Shown: positions 11,585-37,113, numbered from the stretch's first letter. The stretch is 64,000 bases of DNA from Branchiostoma belcheri (GCF_001625305.1 NW_017802991.1:550803-614802); one strand, 5' to 3'. The notes: generated by a model from the letters alone, not told the origin. Program-made: numbers and translations.

Positions 11585-12310
11585 GATGCACCATGTCCCC
11601 GGCCAAAAAGTTACAGTATTGTCGCACTCAGAAGTTATTTAGTCATTAACCATGCTAAGTTATATTCAGTACCCAAAGGAGAATACCAAACGTTTGACCT
11701 AGTTCTAGAACACGTCATTTGTCTCTGCTCTCAACTATCGACGAAATACATTGTACTTCATGTCTAAAAACAGCTACAATTTTCTGTCACAAACGTTTAT
11801 AGGACTATGTTTGTTGTTAGAAATCAAAACTTTTGAAATATCCAAGACAGGTGAATAAAGTTTTGAATTTCTGAGACGATCCGTGATTTGTTTGCTTCAA
11901 TTTGTTAGGGTTACGCCCTCCTGTAATAGCTGGAAATTAGCACTGCATATTCTTCTCACATTCTTCTGTGCACTCGAAATTAGCACTGCATATTTCTTCT
12001 TTCATAATTCCGTCCATTCTTTGGTTTCTTTTCATTCTTTCTCTCCTCCTTTCTCTCTTTCTTAATGCGGGCTGGGAGGTGTGTGGGTAGTGAATGTACG
12101 GATTCACAAGGACGCGTACCGGCTGTCGATAGAACTGCACCCCAGCTGCAGGTCCTAGTCATGTTTATCAAGCATAGGTATAGAAGTGACGGCAATAAAA
12201 TATACGATATAATGTATTATCGTCAAAAGCCTAAGACTGTAACTTAGTCCTTTAATAGCATAGAACGACCTGGAAGAAATTGCCATCTTTGAACGCTGAA
12301 GTACCGGCAA
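11585..12310 (+). pseudogene. Truncated third unit of the stathmin-like array (5' region only)
   Basis: This block repeats the 3'-end and promoter-proximal parts of the unit (compare 8668-9350), but no counterpart of coding exons 1-4 follows. Homology fades after about 12300 and the JAGN1 gene begins at 12646. It is almost identical to unit 2 up to 12070 and then accumulates changes. Confidence 0.7.
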
Positions 12311-12645
12311 CATGTGTGTATTTGTGCATGTTTAGTATTAAACTTATGACTGGCTCACGTACTTAAACAAGAACCTCCATCAACAATAACCGGCTAACCA
12401 AAACAGACACCATGACCATCACTCACATCAAAAGAAAATCACGTCGCCGAGGCGTGTTTTAAACGCTCTTTATTGCGTGCCACTCTATACCGCTATGGGG
12501 CGCTTTTGATCCGTAACCAGATCTGCCCCACCCGGAAATGATTTGTCCATCCGGAGTGTACACGTATGACTGAACAGAAGATTTACAACATATTTTCGCA
12601 CGTGTTGCGTTTCTCAAGAGCTTGAAAGCAACTTTTTCTCTATCC

Positions 12646-13984
12646 ATGGCGTCCAGAGGTGGTAAACATGTGTCTGGCTCAGACGGGAGCGACTTTCTAC
12701 ACCGAGAACGGGTGGCAGACCACTATTTAGCAAGGTGATTGTTGGCGTGGGGGAGGGGGGCGTTGGAATGAATTAGTTTGCCAGCTCAAAGTTACTAACT
12801 CCTAGTTTATAACAAGGATTTCGATATAATGGTATGCAAGGGGTTCTTCAAATATTTTTACGGGTTCAATTTTTTCAGGGGGAATCTCCAAACGTCTTCA
12901 TTGGACACGAAAATAAATACCTCGGATCTGCATACTAGTATAGCGTTACTAGCAGAGAAGACTACTCTGCTATATAAATTTTTGTATCAGCAGTCTGAAC
13001 TGTGTATGCAGTCGAAATACATGTAAATCACTTGTACTTTTGTTATTAATCTCGAACGTGGCATTAATATAATGTTACTTGCTATGATATAACGAAAGGT
13101 CAATTATATATCAAGAAATGATTGTTGCAGCATGGAGGTAGAAATTAGGCCTTCTCTCTTCTACCTCCATGGTTGCAGCAAGGGTGCATCAACTGAACTC
13201 CTAACCTTCCACTTCAAGATTTTATTTCGTCAAGTTAAAAAATGTTAAGGAAAATTTAGAACAACAATTCTAAGCCATTTTGTTTCGGAGCTCATATAGG
13301 AACCTTGGCAACTATCCAATCACCAGGTCCTAAACAGATATTTATGAGGCTGTATAAGAATGATTATGTGATGGTTTCAAACAGACATTATATATATACA
13401 ACACATGTAGGATACAACGTTAATGTTTTTGCAATAATGAAAACAAATATTTGAGCTTTTTCATAGCTACCCAGGGAGACATGTCATTCAGCAGTTAGAA
13501 TAATGCTTGTAGAAAATATCCTCTCAAGTGACAAAAGATATTTTTATTTCTTCTCAGTGCCAGGATGAAGACCACAGCAAAGCAGTGCATGGTGGGACAC
13601 CTGGTCCTGGTAGCCTTGGTCCTGAGCCACGCAATCCTGGGACAGCTGGGATTCCTCGATCCACCCGCCAAGATCTGGGAGAAGATCTGGATCCTAAGTG
13701 CCATTCCCGCCTTGTTTGGGATCCAGTCACTTCCCAGGAGCAAAGTCAACCACATGAACGGCTTTTTCTACGGAGTTGCTGTATTGGGCTTACTTCCACT
13801 GTGTTGGGGAGTTGTAGACTTGCTTCCAGAACTTAGAACTGCAACACAGTTCATGTTTGGTTACCCTGCAGCCTATGTATACTACACTGGCATCAGTGTG
13901 GGAGCAGTGTTACATGTGCTGGGATTGTACTACAGTAGGAAGTTAGTGGAAGCCTGGACTTCGAAAGGACAGAAGAGACAGTAA
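12646..13984 (+). CDS. JAGN1: Protein jagunal homolog (JAGN1), two exons
   Basis: Exons 12646-12734 and 13558-13984 give 171 residues (human JAGN1 has 183). The start M-A-S-R-G-G and the segment G-S-D-F-L-H-R-E-R-V-A-D-H-Y align without gaps to the human N-terminus as I remember it, and the match continues across the splice (AG|gt...cag|T, making a serine). Several hydrophobic segments follow, and the end L-Y-Y-S-R-K-L-V-E-A-W matches the family C-terminus. JAGN1 is an endoplasmic reticulum membrane protein of the early secretory pathway, needed in mammals for neutrophil granule formation. A polyadenylation signal AATAAA lies at 14339-14344. The ATG at 13565 inside exon 2 is not the start, because it would drop the conserved N-terminal region. 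Confidence 0.9.
13132..13172. repeat. Short hairpin related to the CATGGAGGTA element family
   Basis: CATGGAGGTAGAA and its complement TTCTACCTCCATG are separated by about 15 bases inside the JAGN1 intron. The termini resemble those of the larger elements at 15469-18241. Confidence 0.55.
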
Positions 13985-14467
13985 ATTCTGTTTAGTATCA
14001 AAAGATGAAACATCTGTATGATTTTCTTGCCATAATTGCCATAGCAGTTGTTTAATATATAATGTATGTACATGTAAGAGAAACTTCTGGTATTATTATC
14101 ACATAACAAAGTTGTGAATGACAACAGTAGTTACATAAGAAAAAGTTTTGACAATGCAAAATCTTTCAAAATTTAAACACATCTAGAATGACCACTGTTT
14201 GAAAAGATCATAATTCTTTTCTTTAGTCCAACAAACTTGTAACTCCAAACTTAATTTTCACTATTAATATTGGCCACATACAGTATTAGTGTATTAAACC
14301 TCTGAGGAAATCTCATTTTGTGATATTACGGACAGGACAATAAATGTTCCAACTATAGACACTTGAATGTGTAAAATGAAGGTTACAAAAAATCTTGTCA
14401 AGTAGAGTTGAGACAAGAACTTGAAGTTTCAAAGAGTACCATTACAGAATGTAAGTATTTGTACTTA

Positions 14468-14831
14468 GGCCACACCAATTTAATTTGTTGTTTCTCGGAT
14501 TTGTCTCTTCGTTTTTTCTGACTTGAAAAAAAACTGAATCAACTCAAAAATGCTCACATTTTTTCCCCAAACAGTTGAGGAAAGTCATTTTCTTCCTAGC
14601 TGTTACAGTTTTATCCATCTATCAATTCAGTGGTTTGATTAAAAGTTCAAAATTCATTGTTTAGATACAAATGTATTGACCCAGCCTTTTGTGTTGACTC
14701 CATGGCTCCTATGGTTGCATTTGGGGCTATAATAGGATGCCTGACCCTGTTTTTATTTTTTTATATTCGCCCAGTTGCTTCATAGTTTTTCGGGAAAAAT
14801 CTGAGAACCAACAAATGAAATTGGTGTGGCC
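14468..14831. mobile_element. PIF/Harbinger-type MITE, copy 2 (intact ends)
   Basis: Perfect 14-bp inverted termini, GGCCACACCAATTT, bound a 364-bp element flanked by TTA on both sides (14465-14467 and 14832-14834). The interior matches copy 1 at 4197-4556. Its ends are better preserved than copy 1, so it is probably younger. No reading frame resembles a transposase. Confidence 0.8.
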
Positions 14832-14962
14832 TTACCTGAATTGTTGCCCATTCCTGTAAACTCTGTGGTATGAGATAACTATTAGTAAGTACTCTTGGTT
14901 CTCTGCTAGAAATTAGGTCAAACAATCAATTCTACTTACCTATGCTGTGACTATCCACATTA

Positions 14963-15198
14963 GGCCACACCGAGTCATTTTTATGAATGACGTCCTCTGG
15001 AGACCCTAAATTTAATGGGAGAGCATTAAAAACACAAGAAGGGCCGAAAAAGCAAGATGCCTAGATTTGAAATATACTAAGGGACGACAAATTGAATGAG
15101 AGAACACAGTGAAACAGCCAACAAGTCTTTTAATCGTTATGAAACAGCAATAAATCAGTGGAACAGCAGTTGTAGTCCTGTCCTGTTTCTTCCCATAT
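14963..15198. mobile_element. Partial Harbinger-like element cut by the assembly gap
   Basis: It begins GGCCACACCGAG after TTA, like the two elements above, but then differs: GACGTCCTCTGGAGACC followed by a purine-rich run. A similar left end occurs at about 53946 and the purine-rich body at about 54398. The right end is lost in the run of Ns. Confidence 0.5.
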
Positions 15199-15468
15199 NN
15201 NNNNNNNNNNNNNNNNNNNNNNNNNNNNNNNNNNNNNNNNNNNNNNNNNNNNNNNNNNNNNNNNNNNNNNNNNNNNNNNNNNNNNNNNNNNNNNNNNNNN
15301 NNNNNNNNNNNNNNNNNNNNNNNNNNNNNNNNNNNNNNNNNNNNNNNNNNNNNNNNNNNNNNNNNNNNNNNNNNNNNNNNNNNNNNNNNNNNNNNNNNNN
15401 NNNNNNNNNNNNNNNNNNNNNNNNNNNNNNNNNNNNNNNNNNNNNNNNNNNNNNNNNNNNNNNNNNNN
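15199..15468. other. Assembly gap (270 Ns)
   Basis: Unsequenced run of N. It abuts the left end of an inverted duplication, which may be why assembly failed here. Confidence 0.99.
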
Positions 15469-18241
15469 TACCTCCATGAAAAATGGAGGTATTGTTTTTG
15501 GCGCGTCAGTCTGTGTGTCTGTGTGTGTTTCCGCACATTTGTAGTCAGTATAACTTCATAACGCCTTTATGGATTATGATGATATTTGGTATGTTGGTAA
15601 GTCTTAGGAAGACAAAGGTCAAGTATGGGCCTCCTGGTGGATGACCTTGGTACTGCAGCAGAACTTCCGGTTTTTGTATCTTTTGTCCTGAACATGCTAT
15701 GGTCTTGATGTTTTAGTGACAGATTGCTTTTCCTATCAGGAATAAGTGGTGTGAGTTTGGTCCCCCTAGCAGCTTGTTCTAGAACTGCAGGGCACTTTCT
15801 GGTGAAATGTTTAAAAGCCAATAAGTCCAGATAGGAATAACATATTTTCATCATTTTTGGTGTGTAGATAGCGGAGAGAGAGATGTGCATAATTAAATGC
15901 AATTAAATTATGCAAATGAGGAATTTAATTGCATAATTAATAAGGAAATTCTATACAGTTTTTTTACATTATACTACTTTCATACATGTAATGTATGTAA
16001 CCTATGGCAGGCGGAACATCAACAGATACTAATTATGCAAATGATGACCTAATTTTAATTTAAAATTCTATGATTTCTTAATGGTTAATGATGGGAATGT
16101 CATACTTGGGACATATGTAAGTTAATCAAAATTTAACATCACGATGCATATATTATGTTAATGCAGAGGTCATTTGCATAATTAAAGAAGAAATTTACAT
16201 TTACATATTAAGCCCATATTTCATGGAGGTATGAGATCTCGGAACTCTTTTTTCCTTTGATTTTGGCATTCTACGACATTGGTATCGTTTCTAAATGTTT
16301 TCCTTGCAACTTATGGTATATTTTTGCTCATTTTAGCAACTGTTTTGCACGATTTACAGTATGGTTGAAACCTTTTTTTTTGGAAACGGCCGAAAAGTTC
16401 ATGCGCGCGCGGATGTCATCCATTTAATCAAATCAACATGGCCTTAGGAAGTTAGGCTCTTACTTATGAACCTTTTTCTTGGTGTTCACAGAACAAGGAT
16501 TGCTATACTGTTGAAATATAGGTCCATGATGATGTACCAGGAATATGAACGTATGAGCATGCATTATGTAGTAGTAGATTTGTAAAAAAAAAATTATTCG
16601 TCTATTACAACATTTTTTCTGGGGTAGAGAATGGGACAGGACACCCAATGAGCATATACATAGAGGGCAAAGGGACATGTTGGTGTTAACGCTAACAGTA
16701 GTAAAATTTATGTCTTCTAACCTTTTGACATACTTTCTTCATTGACAAAAAACAGGGTGTGCAATATCAATGCTAACATTTAGCGAATAGTGAGAAATAG
16801 TGCAGGGACACAATATAAAGATGCCGAAATGGCGGAGTTTAAAGTCTAATGTAACGCCCAGTACCATAATACTAAAGTCAGTTGTCACATACCATGCCAG
16901 ACAATACAGTTTAAATATCTCATGTACTGCATGAACGAATTTATTTGTGCGGTTTAGTGGGTCACCTACTGGTAAGCCATGTTGATTTGATTATATGGAT
17001 GACATCCGCGTGCGCATGAATTTTCGGCCGTTTCCAAAAAAAAAGTTTTCAACCATACTGTAAATCGTGCAAAACAGTTGCTAAATGAGCAAAAAAATAT
17101 ACCATAAGTTGCAAGGAAAACATTTAGAAACGATACCAATGTCGTAGAATGCCAAAATCAAAGGAAAAAAGAAACAAATGTAAAGAAATGAATTCGAAGA
17201 GTAGATTATTCGCCATAACATATTCTGTGCCATTTGTTCAACCTTCATGACCACGTAGATTTCATAGTGAAAGCAACTTAACTTTTTTTTGCAAAACTTC
17301 TTTTTTTATTCGCACTCGCGCATCAGTTTTGGGGTTCCCAGAGGATGCCATCCATATAATCAAATCAACATGGCCTAACTACAGCGCTGAATTTGATAGA
17401 AATGACTAAAAACTAGAATTCCGAGATCTCATACCTCCATGAAATATGATCTTGATATGTAAATGTAAATTTCTTCTTTAATTGTGCAAATGACCTCTGC
17501 ATTAACATGATGTATGCATCGTGATGTATGTTAACTTTTGATTAACTTACAGATGTTCCAAGTATGACCTTCTCATCATTCACCATTACGAAATCATAGA
17601 AGTTTCGCATTAATTATTCAAATTAGGTCATCATTTGCATAATTAGTATCTGTTGAAGTTCCACCTGCCATAGGTTACATACATTACATGTATGTAAGTA
17701 GTATAATGTAAAACACTGTAATTATAGAATTTCCTCATTAATTATGCAAATTAAGTCCTCATTTGCATAATTTGCATTTAATTATGTACATCTCTCTCTC
17801 AGCTACCTACACACCAAAAATAATGAAAATATGTTGTTCCTGTCTGGACTTATTGGCTTTTAAACATTTCGCCAGAAAGTGCCCTGCAGTTCCAGAACAA
17901 GCCGCTAGGGGGCCCAAACTCATGTGACTTCTTCCCAAGCACGAGAGCTACCTATCATCCAAATTTCATGACCCTAGCATGTCCAGATCGCGAGATATCA
18001 AAACCGGAAGTTGCGCTGCAGTACCAAGGGAAGCCACTAGGGGGACCAAAATCTAATCATTTCCAGTTTTCGTCACACCCTACCAACACACCAAGTATGA
18101 AACCAATCCATCCAGGCGTTCTTGAGTTATCTTGTTGACCAACAGACGGACAGAAGGACAGACGGACAGACGGACAGACGGACAGACGGACAGATAAACG
18201 CAACTGAAAATATAACCTCCATGACACATTTCATGGAGGTA
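15469..18241. mobile_element. Large inverted duplication of a TACCTCCATGAA element
   Basis: Two roughly 0.8-kb elements with TACCTCCATGAA-type termini (15469-16232, and about 17427-18241 in reverse) face each other. The inverted similarity continues inward to about 16445 and 16968, for example CATTGGTATCGTTTC against its complement. The central half kilobase is a different interspersed repeat, also found around 33780-33920 and 34376-34528. An (ACAGACGG)n tract lies near the right end (18145-18193). No host gene or transposase was seen. Shorter relatives lie at 59152-60107 and 55583-56367. Confidence 0.7.
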
Positions 18242-19361
18242 ATGATGCTGGTCGTCATCATGTATGTGTTAACATTGCATTATATATTAATATTTCTTGA
18301 TTGTAACTTCGATTTGTTGGCTTTCCTTTATAAACAATTATTTCAATCGAGCTTTATCGAACTATATACAAGCCAAGTTCAAACAGAAAAACAACAAACA
18401 CGGTCCTATTCCAACACCACAGACTTTATTCAACTTGAAATGGCGTATCCACTTGTATGTGAGATTGTAAAGATAGGAGTTTGAAAAGTATCTTGACATG
18501 TTAATACCAACTAAAGTACAGGCTTAAAACATGTACATTTGGATAAACTTTTTTACCAGCTTTTTTTAACAGCTATCCGGCAATGTTGTTATTTTATATG
18601 TAAAAATCGTATATGTTCAAACGGACTTTGGCAAATGTCATCTGGTCATTGTTTGCTTGTAAATTACCTATCACTTATTTTTATATCTACTGTAACACTT
18701 AATACACCTCAACAGAGAATAATAGTTTACCTTGTTTTTTTTCTCTTGACGTTATCTATCAACTTACTTTATTTCCATTGACACCCTTTTAGTATTACAT
18801 ACGTTGCAAGTCTACGTATACGAGTACAAAAGCTAACACCTTCCAATTCTATCAATGTTACTTGGACCTAAGATGCAAACCCAGCATTCTGTGACAAACA
18901 TCACATATGTTTTGTGGCACCTAAAGTTAGGCTTGTCGCTAATGCCTCTTTCACTACACAATGTATAATTATGCACATCTACGTATATACGTATACAAAA
19001 TTATGCTCACACCTTTCAATTATATCGCTGTCTAGCTATTTCAGCACTTACAATTCAAAAAGTATAGCAACCCCTATTCTGTAAACAGCAAGAACTAAGA
19101 ATAAAATTCTAAAAAGCAAGCACGAACCTTGGTTTACTAACTTCCTAAATTGATGTAAAGAAAAAAATCTTATAACTAATTATATCTAATCATTGACATC
19201 CCTAATCCCATACCATACACCAACATAGAATCTAAAAAAGTTGTCAACAATCAAAACGTCGCCGTTGACGGGGTTCACATACTCTCATGCGAGACCCAAC
19301 GCGTCTATATACTAGTATCAAGCAACAACCCTTGCGCATATACGTACCAGGCTGCCACCTG
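18242..19361. other. AT-rich DNA, no gene recognised
   Basis: Short AT-rich frames only, with no splice-bounded segment of convincing coding quality. Confidence 0.45.
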
Positions 19362-19511
19362 TAGCCTCTACCAGGCTTCGGGAGGCGGCTGAAAAGAGTA
19401 GAAATCGGCCAAATAGAGAGATAGCATGCCAGGGGAGTTTGTCTGCTGGGAGAGAAAATTTTGCCGCGATTTCTATTTTTCGAGCCTCCTCCCGAAGCCT
19501 GGTAGAGGCTA
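19362..19511. mobile_element. 150-bp MITE with TAGCCTCTACCAGGC termini
   Basis: Inverted termini TAGCCTCTACCAGGCTTCGG, with the complement ending at 19511, enclose 150 bp. The flanks GCCACCTG (19354-19361) and GCCAGCTG (19512-19519) agree at 7 of 8 positions, as in an aged 8-bp target duplication. A diverged copy with the same ends lies at about 58580-58768. Confidence 0.7.
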
Positions 19512-19664
19512 GCCAGCTGTCCTTCTCAATGTCAATCAGATATTTTCCCTTTCGTTGTTAGGTGGAAATTACCGGCCAATCACGATGCTTCCTGACAGTG
19601 AGAGGCGACGTGATTGGTCGGTAACTGATTGGCTCACAAGGACAGGTTGCAAGACGGTACACTA

Positions 19665-20412
19665 CACCCCCATGAAACTCCTTCCTCTTCGCCCCCGCCG
19701 TTCTGCTTCGCCCCCGCCCCGTTCTGCTTCGCCCCCGCAAAAAATCTGCTTCGCCCCCGTCGTTCCTCTACGCCCCCGGCGCAATTCTGCTTTGCCCCCG
19801 TCCTTCTGCTTAGCCCCCAATGGCGGCACAGCTCACAGTCGACACGAAAATCGTCTGCAAAATAACAATAAAGGCTGTGCCGCCAAATTTAAAGTAGCCC
19901 ATGCTCCGACAAACATTCTGGACCACCTTTCTGCCAAGTGGCGTTGCACAAATCCTTCCCATTCAAAAGTTTACCCCTTCCTCACGGCCCGTCAGTGGTT
20001 CTTACGTTTATAAGTACTGGCGTTTATAAGTACAGCCGTGACTGAAATTTCCCGCCAGTACTTATAAACGTAAGAACCACTGACGGGCCGTGAGGAAGGG
20101 GTAAACTTTTGAATGGGAAGGATTTGTGCAACGCCACTTGGCAGAAAGGTGGTCCAGAATGTTTGTCGGAGCATGGGCTACTTTAAATTTGGCGGCACAG
20201 CCTTTATTGTTATTTTGCAGACGATTTTCGTGTCGACTGTGAGCTGTGCCGCCATTGGGGGCTAAGCAGAAGGACGGGGGGCAAAGCAGAATTGCGCCGG
20301 GGGCGGTAGAGGAACGACGGGGGCGAAGCAGATTTTTTGCGGGGGCGAAGCAGAACGGGGCGGGGGCGAAGCAGAACGGCGGGGGCGAAGAGGAAGGAGT
20401 TTCATGGGGGTG
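19665..20412. mobile_element. Near-perfect 748-bp palindrome flanked by CACTA target duplications
   Basis: Arms of about 359 bp (19665-20023 and 20054-20412) are inverted copies differing by only two single-base indels in what I compared. The outer ends are CACCCCCATGAAACTCC. Direct repeats CACTA flank both ends (19660-19664 and 20413-20417). Each arm holds five or six degenerate repeats of GGGGGCGAAGCAGAA, a G-rich motif that could form quadruplexes. The proline-rich frames in each arm are by-products of this repeat. A CAC terminus with a 5-bp target duplication is the pattern of the Transib/RAG-like group, but no transposase is present and the terminus is not the usual heptamer. Confidence 0.7.
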
Positions 20413-20417
20413 CACTA

Positions 20418-20958
20418 AGACCGTTGCTTGGTACATGCATATACAAGCGGTAGGGCCTAGCATAAGAGGGTGGGATTTAAAGGTTTTTTGATAATCATTA
20501 CAGCAGATGGAGTGAGTCGCCGCGTCCCCACTCCACGCGCCGCTGAAACGACATGATAGGTCCGGTCGGGTTTCAATCCACAGTGGCCTCTACTACAGTT
20601 TACCTAAGCGGCAAAACAAAAAAGACCAAGTGTTGACTTTTGTTGAATTTTGACATTCAATAACGACAATGGTGATAAATTACAATAATATAAGGAGAAG
20701 AATGATTCCAATGATAACTTTAGTACATTGCATTTTTACAGGAAGGCTAATTATAAGTATCATAACAAGAACAGTGAATAGAGAATGATAAAACACATGA
20801 CTGGTGTAATCTACATGCTAATCTCGAGGGGTGAAATAAAAAGGAACATGCATTTACCACACATGGCATGTGGTCAGTTATCGTCATATAATGGGACCTA
20901 AAACTATACGTGATGCCATAACCCTTTTCAAGTGAAGTTAAACGTAGCGAAGACCTAC
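20418..20958. other. Downstream region of the MACPF gene; terminal exon not found
   Basis: The MACPF gene below ends here in phase 1 at a consensus donor (G|GTAGGT), so at least one more 3' exon is expected at lower coordinates. I could not identify it. Reading through the donor would add about 70 unconserved residues before a stop at 20747. Confidence 0.4.
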
Positions 20959-34731
<13,773 letters not shown>

Positions 34732-34759
34732 TTGTATCAGTGTCTAGGCGTCCCTGATA

Positions 34760-36984
34760 TTTGTGCCACAGGGTTTGGACCGTCTGACCGCAAAAACGAC
34801 ATCAGAATAGTTCGACGGGAAATTGCGCGGCAATCTGCAGGACTACGTCTGTTTCTTTTATGGGCCCTGGATTTTCCTACTCCCTTAGGTAGGTCCTTGT
34901 TGTGTTAACGTACGGTGGGGACAGCATGCAGTCTCCTTACTCAAACGCTATGCGTGGAGTATAGCTTGGACAATGGCTGTACCAAGAACACAGATGAGGA
35001 TTCCAGTTGTCACATAACAGGCGATAGAGGTAAGAAATCTCCGAGTGTACTGCATGTATGAATTTATTAGGGACCAAACAGTATAGTAGTTATTGAGTTT
35101 ATCACTTACTAGTATCCACGGCGTTAAATTTGATACAAAAACTGGCAAAAAATGCAACATTATTTGACTGAACTGAAAAAGATTTAGGAGCTAATGTAAA
35201 ATTTGTCAGACATGTGAATCGTGAATCATGTAGGTGATGCGGAATTGCACAAATATCTTAACAATGGAGCTGAATGATGTATTGATGAAAGGGGGCGTTG
35301 CTGTGGACAGTGCTACGTTTTACCAAATAGGTCAGGGACAGATATAATGTGCCGAAGTTGCGTAGTCTGTCGTCCAGGCTGGCTGTTCAGTAACCTAGTG
35401 ACGTTACGTTATTCTATACCTAGTTCACAACAAGACCATCTATTCATCCCTGGAATAGCAAACGTTCACAATATCGCTAGATCATCACTTGCAGAAAGCA
35501 ACTAAGGCACATTAGGAGTAACATTTTCCCGCATGGTCTCTGGGGGAATCTGGGACGAATCGATCAAAAGGGAACGGTAGAGAGGCATGGAACAAAACAA
35601 AGGCTATGATCCCAGGCTATAATCGATGAAAACACGTATAAGGCTCGAGCCGGGACCCGGGATGATTTTAATGGCATAAAATATGAGGCGGAGAAGCAGA
35701 CCCGTCAACCATCGGGATTCATGCGTGATCTCTGCCGCAAGTGCAACAGCAAAAAGAGCAAATCAATCAGCAAAATAAATAACGGACCATTTGGGAAAGT
35801 GACTGGGCCATGTCTGGTGTCACGGACGTTAGAGCCCGATAAGCGTCACTACACGCTCTTCGGACCCCTTCGAAATATTACTAAGGAATATAAGCACGGG
35901 TTCAGCACGATCCGCGCGTAATATCTTTTCATTGTTGGTGATTATACGATGCAGTACCGGTGCATTTGCGACGGGTCGATAAAGAAAGGAGCAACAGACT
36001 ACGATTTAGAAATAGAGAATGGAATGAATGTATAAGTTTCTCACCTCCATTTCACCTCTGGTGCTCTGGCAAAACTTCCCTCGACGACGAAGAGCAGCTC
36101 AACGCCAGTCGCAAGTTGTCCTAGACGGATGCGGCGAATCTGGTGTAGAAAGACGGAGGAGCAAAGTTGGTCGTTGTGGGAAACACAGGAACTGGTGTCC
36201 GCGCGATGGGCGCGGCGACGGCAGCTGTAACCCAACGATGAACGACACCAGGAATTTAAGAGGAACGGAAAGAAAAGATGGCCTTGATGTGATTCCGTCT
36301 AACCAATGGAGGCGCTACACGTCTTGCCATGAGCTCTAAAACCACAATCATACGGTTATTGAAGGAAAGCTTAGAACAAAGAGTATGCATGAGGTGATCA
36401 AATTTAACCAATGGCGGTACCACACGTGTTCTGAGCTCTGAAATCACAATCATACGATCATTGAAAAAAATTGGAACAAAAAGTGTCCTTGTGGCGAGCT
36501 TGTGTAACCAATGGCGGCACCCAACGTGTGCAATGGGCTCCGAAATCGCAGAGTCAGCTCTGGTGAAGAAAAGGGTGGCCTTGGACCAACCAATAGCAGC
36601 ACTTCATGTGCCATGTCTGTCATCCTCTTTGAAGCCAATTTAGTGTCACACTTTTTAAAGTGAGATTGCCCCACTTTTTAAAAGAATTATGAGTGTGTTG
36701 ATTTGCAACGAATAGGTTTCCTCTTCGAGAGGAAACTTGAATCTCCAACTGTTTTCTTTAAATACGAAGCTTGCACTACAAAAGCTTCTCTTCAAGAAAA
36801 AAACAGAACAGACTCGACATGATTACGCATTTGCCAAGCAGCAATTGAAGTGCTTACCTATTTACAAGCACACTCAACACAAAGGAAAACTAGTTACGTG
36901 CATGTAAGACGCGTGCGATTCTAGATATAAGTATTTGAAACAAACATTCAAGCTCGGAAGACAATGATTTTAAGCTTGTTAGAA
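34760..36984. repeat. Repeat-rich region upstream of the MACPF gene
   Basis: 34760-35070 recurs at 51040-51350 (for example CATGCAGT.TCCTTA and TTTATTAGGGACCAAACA). At 36260-36600 a unit of about 110 bp with AACCAATGG (CCAAT-like) repeats three times with divergence; a further partial copy lies at about 37560-37640. Reading frames such as 35721-35921 match no family I know. The promoter of the MACPF gene is presumably here but shows no clear signal. Confidence 0.5.
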
Positions 36985-37113
36985 TTAGAACCTCAAGTTC
37001 CTTATAATCTTGTAAGGCACTTGAGATATTTTGACTTGGATAGTATTTAGCTTTTCCGCAACTTCTTCGGCGCTTTCTTTGTGTGGCAATATTTTGTTGA
37101 CAAGATACCGCAC
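36985..37113 (-). CDS. Possible terminal coding exon of an unidentified gene
   Basis: After a good acceptor (TTTTTTCCCAG|GTGCGG) 42 codons run to a TAA. The peptide (V-R-Y-L-V-N-K-I-L-P-H-K, then E-E-V-A-E-K-L) looks like a real helix but I do not recognise it. A decayed copy of the start occurs near 51650, so it may belong to a repeat. No upstream exon was found. Confidence 0.22.
   Translation of the reverse strand: MRYLVNKILPHKESAEEVAEKLNTIQVKISQVPYKIIRNLRF

Larger units (their letters stand above)
5806..12310 (+). repeat. Tandem array of a stathmin-like gene unit (about 2.9 kb), two full units and one truncated
   Basis: The same landmarks recur at near-constant spacing. A CATGTCCC...TACAGTATTGTC block lies at about 5816, 8670 and 11590. 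A GAATAAAGTTTT block follows near 6090, 8932 and 11854. A promoter-proximal block with GGGAGGTGTGTGGGTAGTG follows near 6175, 9151 and 12072. Units 1 and 2 then carry four matching exons; unit 3 stops matching shortly after 12300. Units 2 and 3 share an insertion missing from unit 1 (around 8960-9110 and 11883-12030) and are identical over roughly 180 bp there, so they separated most recently. Confidence 0.85.

Noticed and set aside
13565-13984. JAGN1 as a single-exon gene starting at the ATG at 13565
   Set aside because: An upstream exon at 12646-12734 restores the conserved N-terminus in phase, and 13558 follows a good acceptor.
19555-20463. Proline/serine-rich frames on both strands with F-C-F-A-P repeats
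   Set aside because: They are translations of the GGGGGCGAAGCAGAA repeat in the palindrome, and both strands give the same peptide because the arms are inverted copies.
20747-20958. C-terminal extension of the MACPF protein by reading through the last donor
   Set aside because: FTP domains end at the L-C-E-V-Q-V-F segment and the donor there is consensus; the read-through residues look non-coding.
35721-35921. Plus-strand frame of 66 codons with C-x2-C near the start
   Set aside because: No family resemblance, no splice or promoter context, and it lies in a repeat-rich stretch.
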